DNA of 64,000 nucleotides from DASRDZ01 sp035652335 (GTDB lineage: Bacteria; Chloroflexota; Dormibacteria; Aeolococcales; Aeolococcaceae), in the NCBI GenBank assembly GCA_035652335.1, contig DASRDZ010000025.1, forward strand, positions 5,231 through 69,230, in the 5' to 3' direction. A program made the translations under genes and the position numbers. Below are positions 22,819-29,954 of the stretch, one piece after another (within the stretch, counting starts at the first letter, position 1; each line of letters begins with the position of its first letter). Below the pieces are notes generated by a model that saw only the letters and a list, made by a program, of their open reading frames with translations, did no database searches and was not told the origin of the DNA.

Positions 22819-23166
22819 CAGATGGGAGCAAGAAGCCGCCGTTTTATCACGCATCGGTGATGCCAGGAGGCAAGGAACGAGCGCGAAGGGTGCGTCGGGC
22901 GGAGATGCTGGCCCAAGTTGTTGGGCCGAACGCCCGCAAGACGGGAACGGACAGGCAACCGATCAACAGCGGCCACGTATAGGAGCCTCGTTCACGCGGC
23001 CGAGACGTACCTGGCATCGGTGCCACACTGGATATCACGGTGTCGTGGAACCGTTTTGAGCACCCTGGGCGCTCGCACAGCCAGATTTCAGCCGTGCCGC
23101 TCTCGGCTAGACGGGGTGCCAGCGCGCCCCGCCTGAGAGTTCGAATAGCGACCGATAAGGTTCCGC
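22819..23166. other. Gene-free stretch between the orphan gene and tRNA-Glu
   Basis: Apart from one hairpin, only short unsupported frames are seen. A minus-strand frame (22847-23293) crosses the tRNA and is not coding; its CERPGCSKRF stretch looks zinc-finger-like but is isolated. The composition moves back toward the chromosomal average here. Confidence 0.4.
22910..22927 (+). terminator. Short hairpin downstream of the orphan gene
   Basis: GGCCCAA and TTGGGCC pair over 7 bp around GTTG, about 90 nt after the stop. No U-tract follows; weak terminator candidate. Confidence 0.3.
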
Positions 23167-23243
23167 TGGTACCCCGTATCGGATTCGAACCGATGATCTC
23201 CGCCTTGAGAGGGCGGTGTCCTGGACCACTAGACGAACGGGGC
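23167..23243 (-). tRNA. tRNA-Glu (anticodon CTC), 3' CCA encoded
   Basis: On the minus strand, GCCCCGT (23243-23237) pairs with ACGGGGT, followed by A and an encoded CCA ending at 23167. The anticodon stem CCGCC/GGCGG encloses CTCTCAA, giving anticodon CTC for GAG codons. The T arm has the usual GGTTCGAATCC. It forms the right border of the lower-GC segment, with its 3' end facing that segment, the orientation normally used by tRNA-targeting integrases. Confidence 0.95.
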
Positions 23244-23355
23244 CCGCACCGGGCGCGCCGGCCCACCGAGGCCCGGCCGCGCAGCGGCCCCACAGTATAG
23301 GGCTGGGCGCGCGCGGCCCAAACGTGCCGGGTGGCGCCGCAGCCGCCGCAGAGGC

Positions 23356-23361
23356 GACAAT
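23356..23361 (+). promoter_or_regulatory. -10 hexamer GACAAT for galU
   Basis: GACAAT ends 8 nt before GTG 23370. The first base departs from the TANNNT pattern seen elsewhere. Confidence 0.35.
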
Positions 23362-23369
23362 GCGCCGCC

Positions 23370-24233
23370 GTGGACGTCCGTCACTGCGTCATCCCCGCCG
23401 CCGGGCTGGGGACGCGCTTCCTGCCCGCCACCAAGGCGCTCCCCAAGGAGCTCCTGCCCGTGCTCGACCGGCCCGTGCTGCAGTGGGGGGTCGAGGAGGT
23501 GCGGGCGGCCGGGATCGAGACGGTGGTGATGGTGATCAGCCGGGGCAAGGAGCTCCTCGCCGCCCACTTCGACGCGGCGCCCGAGCTGGAGCGCACGCTC
23601 CAGGCCAGGGGCAAGCACAAGGAGCTGGAGGCGGCGACGGAGCCCCAGAAGCTGGCCAGGTTCGCCTACGTCTACCAGTCCGAGCCCCTCGGCCTCGGCC
23701 ACGCTGTGCTCCAGGCCAGGCCGGTCATCCAGCACCAGCCCTTCGCGTGCCTGCTCCCCGACGACCTCTCCTGGGGGGCCACCCCCGTGCTCAAGCAGCT
23801 CGTCGACGCCCATCGCGAGCTGCGCACGCCCGTCCTGGCGCTGATGCGCGTGACCCCCGACCAGATCAGCCGCTACGGCTCGGTCGCCGTCGCCGAGTCG
23901 CGGGGCCGGCTGCACCGGGTCACCGGCATGGTCGAGAAGCCCAAGGCCGACGAGGCGCCGAGCCTGCTGGCGATCATGGGACGATACGTCCTCACTCCCG
24001 CGGTGATGGAGGCGCTGGAGAGCACCCGGCCCGGTGCGGGCGGGGAGATCCAGCTCACCGACGGCATCGCGGGGGCGCTCGCGGACGGCCCCGTGTGGGG
24101 CCTCGAATTCGACGGGGAGCTGCTCGACGTGGGCACTCCCGAAGGCTGGATCAGAACCCTGGTGCGGACGGCACGCGACCATCCCACCTTCGGCCCGGCG
24201 CTGCAGCAGGCGCTGGAGGAGTACGTGGCGTGA
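23370..24233 (+). CDS. galU: UTP-glucose-1-phosphate uridylyltransferase
   Basis: 287 aa from GTG 23370. The nucleotidyltransferase start IPAAGLGTRFLPATKALPKELLPV is the GalU signature with the G-x-G-T-R and K-E-L-P blocks. QSEPLGLGHAVLQA, LLPDDL, VTGMVEKP and GEIQLTDGI follow in family order. The enzyme makes UDP-glucose from UTP and glucose-1-phosphate for glycolipids, wall polymers and trehalose. Its stop shares GTGA with the next gene, so both are translated together. The family length is about 290 aa, so the gene is complete. Confidence 0.95.
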   Translation: MDVRHCVIPAAGLGTRFLPATKALPKELLPVLDRPVLQWGVEEVRAAGIETVVMVISRGKELLAAHFDAAPELERTLQARGKHKELEAATEPQKLARFAYVYQSEPLGLGHAVLQARPVIQHQPFACLLPDDLSWGATPVLKQLVDAHRELRTPVLALMRVTPDQISRYGSVAVAESRGRLHRVTGMVEKPKADEAPSLLAIMGRYVLTPAVMEALESTRPGAGGEIQLTDGIAGALADGPVWGLEFDGELLDVGTPEGWIRTLVRTARDHPTFGPALQQALEEYVA

Positions 24234-24616
24234 ACTGGTGGCGCGTGGCCCGCAAGGAGTGGGGGGCGGCGACCTTCGTCGTCACCGTCCTCATCGGGGC
24301 GATCGCGGTGGCGGTGTCGCTGGTCGTCAGCGGCTCCCACAGCGCGCCACCCGCGCCGCCGCCGCCCTGCCCGAGCTACACGCCGTACCCGTCGCTCTCA
24401 CCCGGCGCCACGCTGCCGCCGACGCCGAGCCCGACGCCGTTCAACGCCGCCTTCGCCAACTGCCCGACGCCGCCGCTGCCCCCGACCAGCACTCCGGCGC
24501 CGAGCACCTCGGCGAGCCCCGGCGCCAGCGCCAGCCCCGGCGCGACCCCGGTGCCGACCAGCTCGGGCACCCCGGCGCCCGCCACGCCGACACCGCACGC
24601 GACGCCGATCGGCTGA
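24230..24616 (+). CDS. Small N-terminally anchored Pro/Ser/Thr-rich protein coupled to galU
   Basis: 128 aa from GTG 24230, overlapping the galU stop by 4 nt. One transmembrane helix (about residues 13-35, FVVTVLIGAIAVAVSLVVSG) is followed by a disordered Pro/Ser/Thr/Ala tail with two Cys. The tail would lie outside the membrane and could carry glycans. No family was recognised; the link with galU suggests an envelope role. Confidence 0.65.
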   Translation: MNWWRVARKEWGAATFVVTVLIGAIAVAVSLVVSGSHSAPPAPPPPCPSYTPYPSLSPGATLPPTPSPTPFNAAFANCPTPPLPPTSTPAPSTSASPGASASPGATPVPTSSGTPAPATPTPHATPIG

Positions 24617-24625
24617 CCGGGGCCG

Positions 24626-25141
24626 CTAGGCGCCGAGCAGCAGCGTCCCGTTCTGGGGCCAGATGCTGCTGCGGTCGAGCTCGAGGTCGATCACCGGCGG
24701 CTGGCCGGCGTCGAGCACCACCGCGATGCGGTCGGCGAGGCGCAGGCCGCCGATGCGCACGCAGTCGCGCAGGAAGGTGAAGGCCATCGGGCGCACCAGG
24801 TTCCAGAGGTACTGCCGCCCCGCCGCCGCTGCCACCTCCCCCGCGCGCATCGACCGGTCGCGGAAGGCGAGCACGCAGACCTCGTCGCTGAGCTGGATGG
24901 GCGGCGTCCAGGTGTAGGCCTCGTCCTCCGCGGCGGAGGTGGCCAGCGAGAGCAGCCGCTCCTTCTCCGCCAGCAGCGCCAGCCGCTCCACCAGCACCCG
25001 CATCGGTCGCGCCGGCCCCTCGACGAAGAGCGGCACGTCGCGCAGCGGCTCGGTGGGCTCCTGCGCCGGGTAGCGCGCGCTGAAGCCGAGATCGTCGACG
25101 CCGCTGAACGGCGCCGGCACTTTGATGACCAGCTCCTCCAT
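24626..25141 (-). CDS. Conserved-looking protein of unknown function, coupled to the polX-like gene
   Basis: 171 aa, soluble, alpha/beta, with no signal peptide. Recognisable blocks are ALLAEKERLLSLATSAAEDEAYTW, LSDEVCVLAFRDRSMRAGEVA and LVRPMAFTFLRDCVRIGGLRL. Its ATG at 25141 overlaps the stop of the PolX-like gene (TGATG), implying joint translation. No known family was identified; partnership with the polymerase is inferred from the coupling only. Confidence 0.65.
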   Translation of the reverse strand: MEELVIKVPAPFSGVDDLGFSARYPAQEPTEPLRDVPLFVEGPARPMRVLVERLALLAEKERLLSLATSAAEDEAYTWTPPIQLSDEVCVLAFRDRSMRAGEVAAAAGRQYLWNLVRPMAFTFLRDCVRIGGLRLADRIAVVLDAGQPPVIDLELDRSSIWPQNGTLLLGA

Positions 25142-26166
25142 CACCTCTCCACGTCCTCCTGCGAAGCGACGCCCGCCGGCACGATGCGCGCCGCCTCGAC
25201 CTCTCCTCTGTCCTCGCGCTGCTCCGGTGGGATCCAGCGCAGGCCGAGCGCCCGGTACACGTCCTCCTCGGTCTCGCCGGCGACGCGGCTGCCGTCGTCG
25301 ACGCGGAACACGCCGTATTCGTTGAGCGTCAATCCCAGCCGCAGCGCCATCCCGCGCAGCCGGATGTTGTGGTTCTGCGAGCCGGTGAAGTACTGCCAGG
25401 CGGCACCGAACTGCTCGGGCGCGACGGCGCGGCAGTCGACCTGCATGCCGTCGACGACGACGCTGCGCTTGGTGTCGCCGCGCAGCAGGACGCGCTCGAC
25501 CTGGGGCAGCGCGGCGAAGCCGACCAGCGCGTCGCGCGGTGCGGTGGTGGCGACGAGCAGGTCGAGGTCGCCGACGGTGTCGCGCCCGCGGCGGAACGAC
25601 CCGGCGACCTCGGCGCGCTGCGCGGCGGGCAGCGAACGCAGTCCTCCGAGCAGCGTCTCCACCAGTGGGGCGACGAGGTCGCGCGGGCGGCGCTGCTTGC
25701 CCCCGGTCTCGCGCTGCGCCTCGCAGGCGGCGAGGATCTTCTCCACCGTCTTCGCGCCCATGCGGGGCAGCCCGGCGAGCCTCCCGGAGCGGCACGCCTC
25801 CTCGAGGTCGTCGAGCGTGGTGATGCCCGCCTCCTTCCACAGCGTCGCCGCGGTGCGCGGACCGACGCCGGGCAGGCCGATGACCTGCAGCAGGGTGGGC
25901 GGGATCTCGGCTTCCAACTGCTCCAGGTACGGCGAGCGGCCGGTGCGCAGCAGGACGGTCATCTTCTCGGAGATGGCCGGCCCGAAGCCCTCGATGGGGT
26001 CGAGCGAGCCCTCGCGGTCGAGGATCGCGGTGAGCTCCTCGGAGAGGTTCTCGACCTGCGCGGCGGCCAGCCGGTAGGACCGCGACTTGAAGGGGTTCTC
26101 GCCCTTGATCTCCAGCAGGTCGGCGATCCGTTCCAGGGTGCGGACGACGTCGGCGTTGGCCACCAT
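25141..26166 (-). CDS. Family X DNA polymerase (PolX type) without the PHP exonuclease domain
   Basis: 341 aa. The N-terminal 8-kDa-like domain (RIADLLEIKGENPFKSRSYRLAA), helix-hairpin-helix repeats (IGLPGVGPRTA, LPRMGAKTVEKIL) and the palm are all present. Metal-binding Asp200 and Asp202 are in GDLDLL and Asp244 in MQVDCR. The family closing block FTGSQNHNIRLRGMA and the linker EQREDRGEVEAA are present, but the chain ends there. Bacterial PolX is about 570 aa, with a PHP 3'-5' exonuclease after that linker. This copy is therefore a polymerase-only form for base-excision or gap-filling repair. AAAGGAG lies 10 nt before ATG 26166. Confidence 0.9.
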   Translation of the reverse strand: MVANADVVRTLERIADLLEIKGENPFKSRSYRLAAAQVENLSEELTAILDREGSLDPIEGFGPAISEKMTVLLRTGRSPYLEQLEAEIPPTLLQVIGLPGVGPRTAATLWKEAGITTLDDLEEACRSGRLAGLPRMGAKTVEKILAACEAQRETGGKQRRPRDLVAPLVETLLGGLRSLPAAQRAEVAGSFRRGRDTVGDLDLLVATTAPRDALVGFAALPQVERVLLRGDTKRSVVVDGMQVDCRAVAPEQFGAAWQYFTGSQNHNIRLRGMALRLGLTLNEYGVFRVDDGSRVAGETEEDVYRALGLRWIPPEQREDRGEVEAARIVPAGVASQEDVER

Positions 26167-26235
26167 TGCTGCGGTGCTCCTTTGAGCGAATCTAGCACAG
26201 CCTCCCCGGCGAAAATCCACGCGCAGGCCAGTTGC

Positions 26236-26241
26236 TACACT
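26236..26241 (+). promoter_or_regulatory. -10 hexamer TACACT for the racemase-tetR operon
   Basis: TACACT ends 11 nt before ATG 26253. Confidence 0.5.
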
Positions 26242-26252
26242 CCGGCGCCGAC

Positions 26253-27419
26253 ATGCCGCTCACCGGGCTCCGCGTCCTCGACCTGTCCCGACTCCTGCCG
26301 GGCCCGTTCTGCACCCTGCTGCTCGCCGACCTCGGCGCCGACGTGATCAAGGTGGAGGACCCCAACGGCGGCGACTACATCCGCTGGACCCCGCCGCTGC
26401 GCGGCGAGTACTCGGCGATGTACCACACGCTGAACCGCAACAAGCGCTCGATCGTCCTCGACCTCAAGAGCGCCGGCGGCCGCGACGCCTTCCTGGCCCT
26501 GGTGCGCGGCGCCGACGTGGTCCTGGAGTCCTTCCGCCCCGGGGTGATGGACCGCCTCGGCGTCGGCTGGGAGGCGCTGAGCGCGGTCAACCCCGGCATC
26601 GTGCTCTGCTCGATCAGCGGTTATGGCCAGGACGGGCCATATCGCGATCGCGCAGGACATGACCTCAACTACATGGCCATCGGCGGCGCGCTCGGCATCA
26701 GCGGCACGCCCGACGGGACCCTGGCCATGCCCGGCGTGCAGATCGGCGACCTCGGCGGCGGAGCGATGAGCGCGGCGATCGCCATCCTGGCGGCGGTGCA
26801 CCACCGCGACCGCACCGGCGAGGGGCAGCACTGCGACGTGTCGATGACCGACGGCGTGGTGTCCTGGCTGTCGCTGCACGCGGCGCGCTGGTTCGCCGAG
26901 GACGGCGTGCCCGGGCCCGGGACGCTGCACCTCAACGGCCGGTATCCCTGCTACAACCTCTACCGCTGCAAGGACGGCTGGATGAGCGTCGGCGCGCTGG
27001 AGCCGAAGTTCTGGGCGGCGCTGGTGGAGGCGCTTGGGATGCCGCAGCTGAGCAGCGACGGCTTCGCCGAGGGCGACGAGTCGCGGCGCGTGCACGCGGA
27101 GCTGGAGGCGGTGTTCCTCACCAGGACGCGGGCGCAGTGGGCGGAGCAGCTCGACGGTCTCGACGTGTGCACCGAGCCGGTGCTGAGCTTCGGGGAGACC
27201 TTCGAGAACGAGCAGATCCGCCATCGGGGTCTGCAGATCCCGGCGGGGGAGGGCGGCCCCCTGCCGCAGACCGGCTTCCCCTTCCAGATGTCGAGGACGC
27301 CCCCGCGGGTGCGGCATCCCGCGCCGGGCTACGGCGAGAACACGCGTGACGTGCTGAGGGAGGCGGGGCTGGACGACGCCGCCATCCAGGCGCTGGTCGA
27401 CGCGGGGGCGGCGCGGTGA
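26253..27419 (+). CDS. Alpha-methylacyl-CoA racemase (CoA-transferase family III)
   Basis: 388 aa. CoA-transferase family III signatures include VLDLSRLLPGPFCTLLLADLGADVIKVE and LDLKSAGGRDAF. Three residues point to the racemase branch rather than a transferase: His136 in RAGHDLNY, Asp166 in IGDLGGGAM and Glu250 in GALEPKFW, matching His126, Asp156 and Glu241 of mycobacterial MCR. The enzyme would epimerise 2-methylacyl-CoA esters before beta-oxidation of branched or sterol side chains. The stop shares GTGA with a TetR gene, so it is probably controlled by that repressor. ATG 26253 is chosen from the hexamer at 26236. Confidence 0.88.
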   Translation: MPLTGLRVLDLSRLLPGPFCTLLLADLGADVIKVEDPNGGDYIRWTPPLRGEYSAMYHTLNRNKRSIVLDLKSAGGRDAFLALVRGADVVLESFRPGVMDRLGVGWEALSAVNPGIVLCSISGYGQDGPYRDRAGHDLNYMAIGGALGISGTPDGTLAMPGVQIGDLGGGAMSAAIAILAAVHHRDRTGEGQHCDVSMTDGVVSWLSLHAARWFAEDGVPGPGTLHLNGRYPCYNLYRCKDGWMSVGALEPKFWAALVEALGMPQLSSDGFAEGDESRRVHAELEAVFLTRTRAQWAEQLDGLDVCTEPVLSFGETFENEQIRHRGLQIPAGEGGPLPQTGFPFQMSRTPPRVRHPAPGYGENTRDVLREAGLDDAAIQALVDAGAAR

Positions 27420-28132
27420 CGGACGCCGCGCGAGACCCCGCCGGCGAGCGTCCCTCGGCCGCCTCGCCCCATGCGCGTGACGCGCTGAGCGCCGCGGCGC
27501 AGGTCGACGCGGAGGGTCCCCGCCGGACCCGCCGGAGCATGCGCACCCGGGAGCGCATCCTCGCCGCCGCCACCGAGGTGTTCGCACGGCGCGGCTTCCA
27601 CGGCGCGCGCGTCGCCGACATCGCGGAGCAGGCCGGCATCGCCTACGGCCTCGTCTACCACCACTTCCGCAACAAGGACGACATCCTCGCCGCCATCTTC
27701 AGCGAGCGCTGGGGCGAGTACGTGCGCTACATCGACGGCATGGCCGGCTCGCCGGAGTCGTTCCGCGAGCAGCTCGGCAACCTGGTCCACTTCTGGGTGG
27801 AGACGTGGCGCCAGGAGCCGCACCTGATGACGGTGATGATCAACGAGATCTCCCGCTCCTACGAGTTCATCGAGTCGCACGACCCGGGCCGGGTGATGGT
27901 CGCCTTCGACGCCGTGGAGCGGCTCATCGTCGCCGCCCAGGAGCGCGGCGAGGTGCGCGCGGGGCTGGACGCCAAGCTGATGACCTACGCCATCCTCGGC
28001 GTCGCCGAGATGGTCCTCACCGGCTACGTCATGAACTCGCTGCGCCGCGACAGCGCCGCCGAGTACAGCCGCGACGAGGAGCAGCTCGTCGCCCTCCTCC
28101 TCGACGGGATGGGGGCTACGCGGCAGGCCTGA
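27416..28132 (+). CDS. TetR/AcrR-family regulator coupled to the racemase
   Basis: 238 aa from GTG 27416. After a disordered start of about 40 residues comes the TetR DNA-binding domain: RERILAAATEVFARRGFHGARVADIAEQAGIAYGLVYHHFRNKDDIL (about 45-92). The C-terminal helical ligand domain resembles the FadR/KstR-type acyl-CoA sensing regulators in outline. The 4-nt overlap with the racemase suggests it controls that gene and binds an acyl-CoA ligand; this is inference. Its end overlaps the convergent CoA-binding gene by 17 nt. Confidence 0.88.
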   Translation: MTDAARDPAGERPSAASPHARDALSAAAQVDAEGPRRTRRSMRTRERILAAATEVFARRGFHGARVADIAEQAGIAYGLVYHHFRNKDDILAAIFSERWGEYVRYIDGMAGSPESFREQLGNLVHFWVETWRQEPHLMTVMINEISRSYEFIESHDPGRVMVAFDAVERLIVAAQERGEVRAGLDAKLMTYAILGVAEMVLTGYVMNSLRRDSAAEYSRDEEQLVALLLDGMGATRQA

Positions 28133-28586
28133 AGGCGCCGCGCAGCCTGCGCACGCCGCGGTGGAAGCGGTGGAAGGCGGCGACCGGTTCGAGGAACATC
28201 AGCGGGCAGGCGCCGTCGACCACCGCCACGCCGTGGTCCCTGCAGTACTGGACAGCCTCGTCAGAAACAGACGACGCACCGACGCCCTGGTGCAGCCAGA
28301 CGCGCGGCACGCCGGCGTCGACCGCCTCCCGGGTGGCGCGCAGGGCGTCGTCGCGCTTCAGCATCACGACGATGCCGCCGACCGTCCCGGCGAGCGCGGC
28401 CGGCGAGGGCACCGCGGCGTCGCCTTCGATGGCGTCGGCCTCGGGGTGGATGGGCAGCATGGTGTGCCCGTGGTTGCGCAGCTCGCGGTACACGGTGTTG
28501 GCGAACTGCTTGGAGTCGCGCGAGGCGCCGGCGAAGGCGAGGCGCGGCTGGGCCAGGAAGTCGGTGACGGTGGTGAGGTCGGGCAT
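28116..28586 (-). CDS. CoA-binding-domain protein (YccU-like)
   Basis: 156 aa. A Rossmann-type CoA-binding domain: RLAFAGASRDSKQFANTVYREL, HTMLPIHPEADAIEG, GIVVMLKRDDA, PRVWLHQGVGASSVSDEAVQYCRDHGVAVVDGACPLMFLEP. The last block with the Cys is the family hallmark of the YccU-like CoA_binding_2 group. Function is unknown although CoA binding is well supported. coaE lies 63 nt upstream on the same strand. Confidence 0.9.
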   Translation of the reverse strand: MPDLTTVTDFLAQPRLAFAGASRDSKQFANTVYRELRNHGHTMLPIHPEADAIEGDAAVPSPAALAGTVGGIVVMLKRDDALRATREAVDAGVPRVWLHQGVGASSVSDEAVQYCRDHGVAVVDGACPLMFLEPVAAFHRFHRGVRRLRGAFRPAA

Positions 28587-28649
28587 GGTCCGAGCGTGCC
28601 CGTGTGCCCCGCGTCCCGCCAGGGGAGCATGGCCCTCGCCGAGGACGAC

Positions 28650-29243
28650 CTAGGTCACGTGCTCCCGCCACCACGCGGCCACCTGGCGCTCGGTGTCCTC
28701 GACCGAGCCCGAGTTGTCGATCACCCAGGTGGCCAGCGCGCGCTTCTCATCGATGGGCATCTGGGCGGCCAGACGGGCGCGGGCCTCGGCCTCGGCCATG
28801 CCGTCCCGCTCGACCAGGCGGTGCAGCTGCAGCTCGGCCGGCACCCACACCAGCAGCACGCCCTCGAACTGCGCCTGCAGGCCGCCCTCGAAGAGCAGGG
28901 GGACGTCGACGACCACGAGCGGCGCACCCCCGGCCAGGGCGGCGGCGACGCGCTCCCCCATCAGGGCGCGGACCCGCGGGTGGGTGATGGCGTTGAGCCG
29001 CTCGCGGCGCTCGGCGTCGGCGAAGACGACGGCGCCGAGGGCGGCCCGGTCGAGCCCGCCGCCGGGCAGGAGGACTCCGGCGCCGAACTCGGCGGCGATC
29101 TCCGCCAACGCCGGCTGCCCCGGCTCGACCACCTCGCGCGCCAGCAGGTCGGCGTCGACGACGGCGGCGCCGCGGGCGGCCAGCATGCGGTCGACGGTGC
29201 TCTTTCCGCTGGCGATGCCGCCGGTCAGGCCGATGAGCCGCAT
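28650..29243 (-). CDS. coaE: Dephospho-CoA kinase
   Basis: 197 aa. The P-loop GLTGGIASGKST is at residues 4-15, followed by VVDADLLAREVVEPG, ITHPRVRAL, VVDVPLLFEGGL and the lid RLAAQMP. These are the CoaE family blocks in order and the length is standard. It carries out the last step of CoA synthesis, phosphorylating the ribose 3' hydroxyl. A GTG three codons upstream (29252) is possible, but TAAAGT 7 nt before ATG 29243 favours the ATG. The next gene downstream encodes a CoA-binding protein. Confidence 0.95.
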   Translation of the reverse strand: MRLIGLTGGIASGKSTVDRMLAARGAAVVDADLLAREVVEPGQPALAEIAAEFGAGVLLPGGGLDRAALGAVVFADAERRERLNAITHPRVRALMGERVAAALAGGAPLVVVDVPLLFEGGLQAQFEGVLLVWVPAELQLHRLVERDGMAEAEARARLAAQMPIDEKRALATWVIDNSGSVEDTERQVAAWWREHVT

Positions 29244-29250
29244 GGCGCGC

Positions 29251-29256
29251 ACTTTA
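29251..29256 (-). promoter_or_regulatory. -10 hexamer TAAAGT for coaE
   Basis: TAAAGT on the minus strand ends 7 nt before ATG 29243; divergent from the DUF3105 promoter 24 nt away. Confidence 0.45.
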
Positions 29257-29280
29257 TGCCAGCCTCACACCGCCGCCTGC

Positions 29281-29286
29281 TACAGT
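29281..29286 (+). promoter_or_regulatory. -10 hexamer TACAGT for the DUF3105 lipoprotein
   Basis: TACAGT ends 11 nt before ATG 29298. Confidence 0.5.
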
Positions 29287-29297
29287 CGCGCCTCGAC

Positions 29298-29954
29298 ATG
29301 AAGGGACTGCGCCGTTTCGCAGCCGCCGCGCTGCTGACCGTCGTCACCGTGCCGCTGGCGTCCTGCGGCGGGTCGAGCATCAGCTACCCCAGCATCAAGT
29401 TCGTCGGCAACGACAGCTGCCCGACGGCCGGGGCGTCGCCCTACAGCCCGTCGCCGCCCGAGGTCAACGGCGACAAGATCGTCGGCCAGGCGATCGACGA
29501 GATGCCGCACATCCACGTCAACCCGCCGGCGAAGGTGCAGTACAACCACAACCCGCCGACGTCCGGCTGCCACTACAGCCTCACGGGCGCCGACCCTGCG
29601 CCCATCCAGCCCGGCGTCTACAACCAGCCGGTGCAGACCGAGTACTGGGTGCACAACCTGGAGCACGGCTACGTGGCGGTGCTCTACAACTGCCCGACCG
29701 GGTGCAGCGACGCGGTGCAGGCGCTGATCAACTGGCACAAGACACTGCCGCCCGATCCCGGCGCGGCGGCGCAGCAGAGCGGGGTGGTCACCTACGCCAA
29801 GCTGATCGTGCTGCCGTACGCGTCGATGCCGGTGAAGTTCGCTGCGGTGTCGTGGGACTACTACGAGGGCTGGAACACCTTCGACCTCAATGGGATCGAG
29901 GCGTTCTACAACAACCACATCGGGCATGCGCCTGAAGGGGCGATGAGCCAGTAG
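29298..29954 (+). CDS. DUF3105 lipoprotein
   Basis: 218 aa. A signal peptide ends in lipobox P-L-A-S-C (Cys23). The mature part contains YNHNPPTSGCHYS, YWVHNLEHGYVAVLYNCPTGC and VSWDYYEGWNTFDLNGIEAFY, which together are the DUF3105 signature (His/Asn/Pro-rich, often with Cys). The family is found in actinobacteria and Chloroflexota and is of unknown function; the His-rich motifs suggest a metal site. The 3' end overlaps the convergent membrane-protein gene by 68 nt. Confidence 0.9.
   Translation: MKGLRRFAAAALLTVVTVPLASCGGSSISYPSIKFVGNDSCPTAGASPYSPSPPEVNGDKIVGQAIDEMPHIHVNPPAKVQYNHNPPTSGCHYSLTGADPAPIQPGVYNQPVQTEYWVHNLEHGYVAVLYNCPTGCSDAVQALINWHKTLPPDPGAAAQQSGVVTYAKLIVLPYASMPVKFAAVSWDYYEGWNTFDLNGIEAFYNNHIGHAPEGAMSQ

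Noticed and set aside
17622..23243. The lower-GC segment considered as an intact integrative element or prophage
   Set aside because: No integrase, relaxase, transposase or structural phage genes and no clear attachment pair at both ends were found.
22847..23293. Minus-strand frame with a CERPGCSKRF zinc-finger-like stretch
   Set aside because: It reads straight through tRNA-Glu and lacks a ribosome site or promoter, so it is not accepted as a gene.
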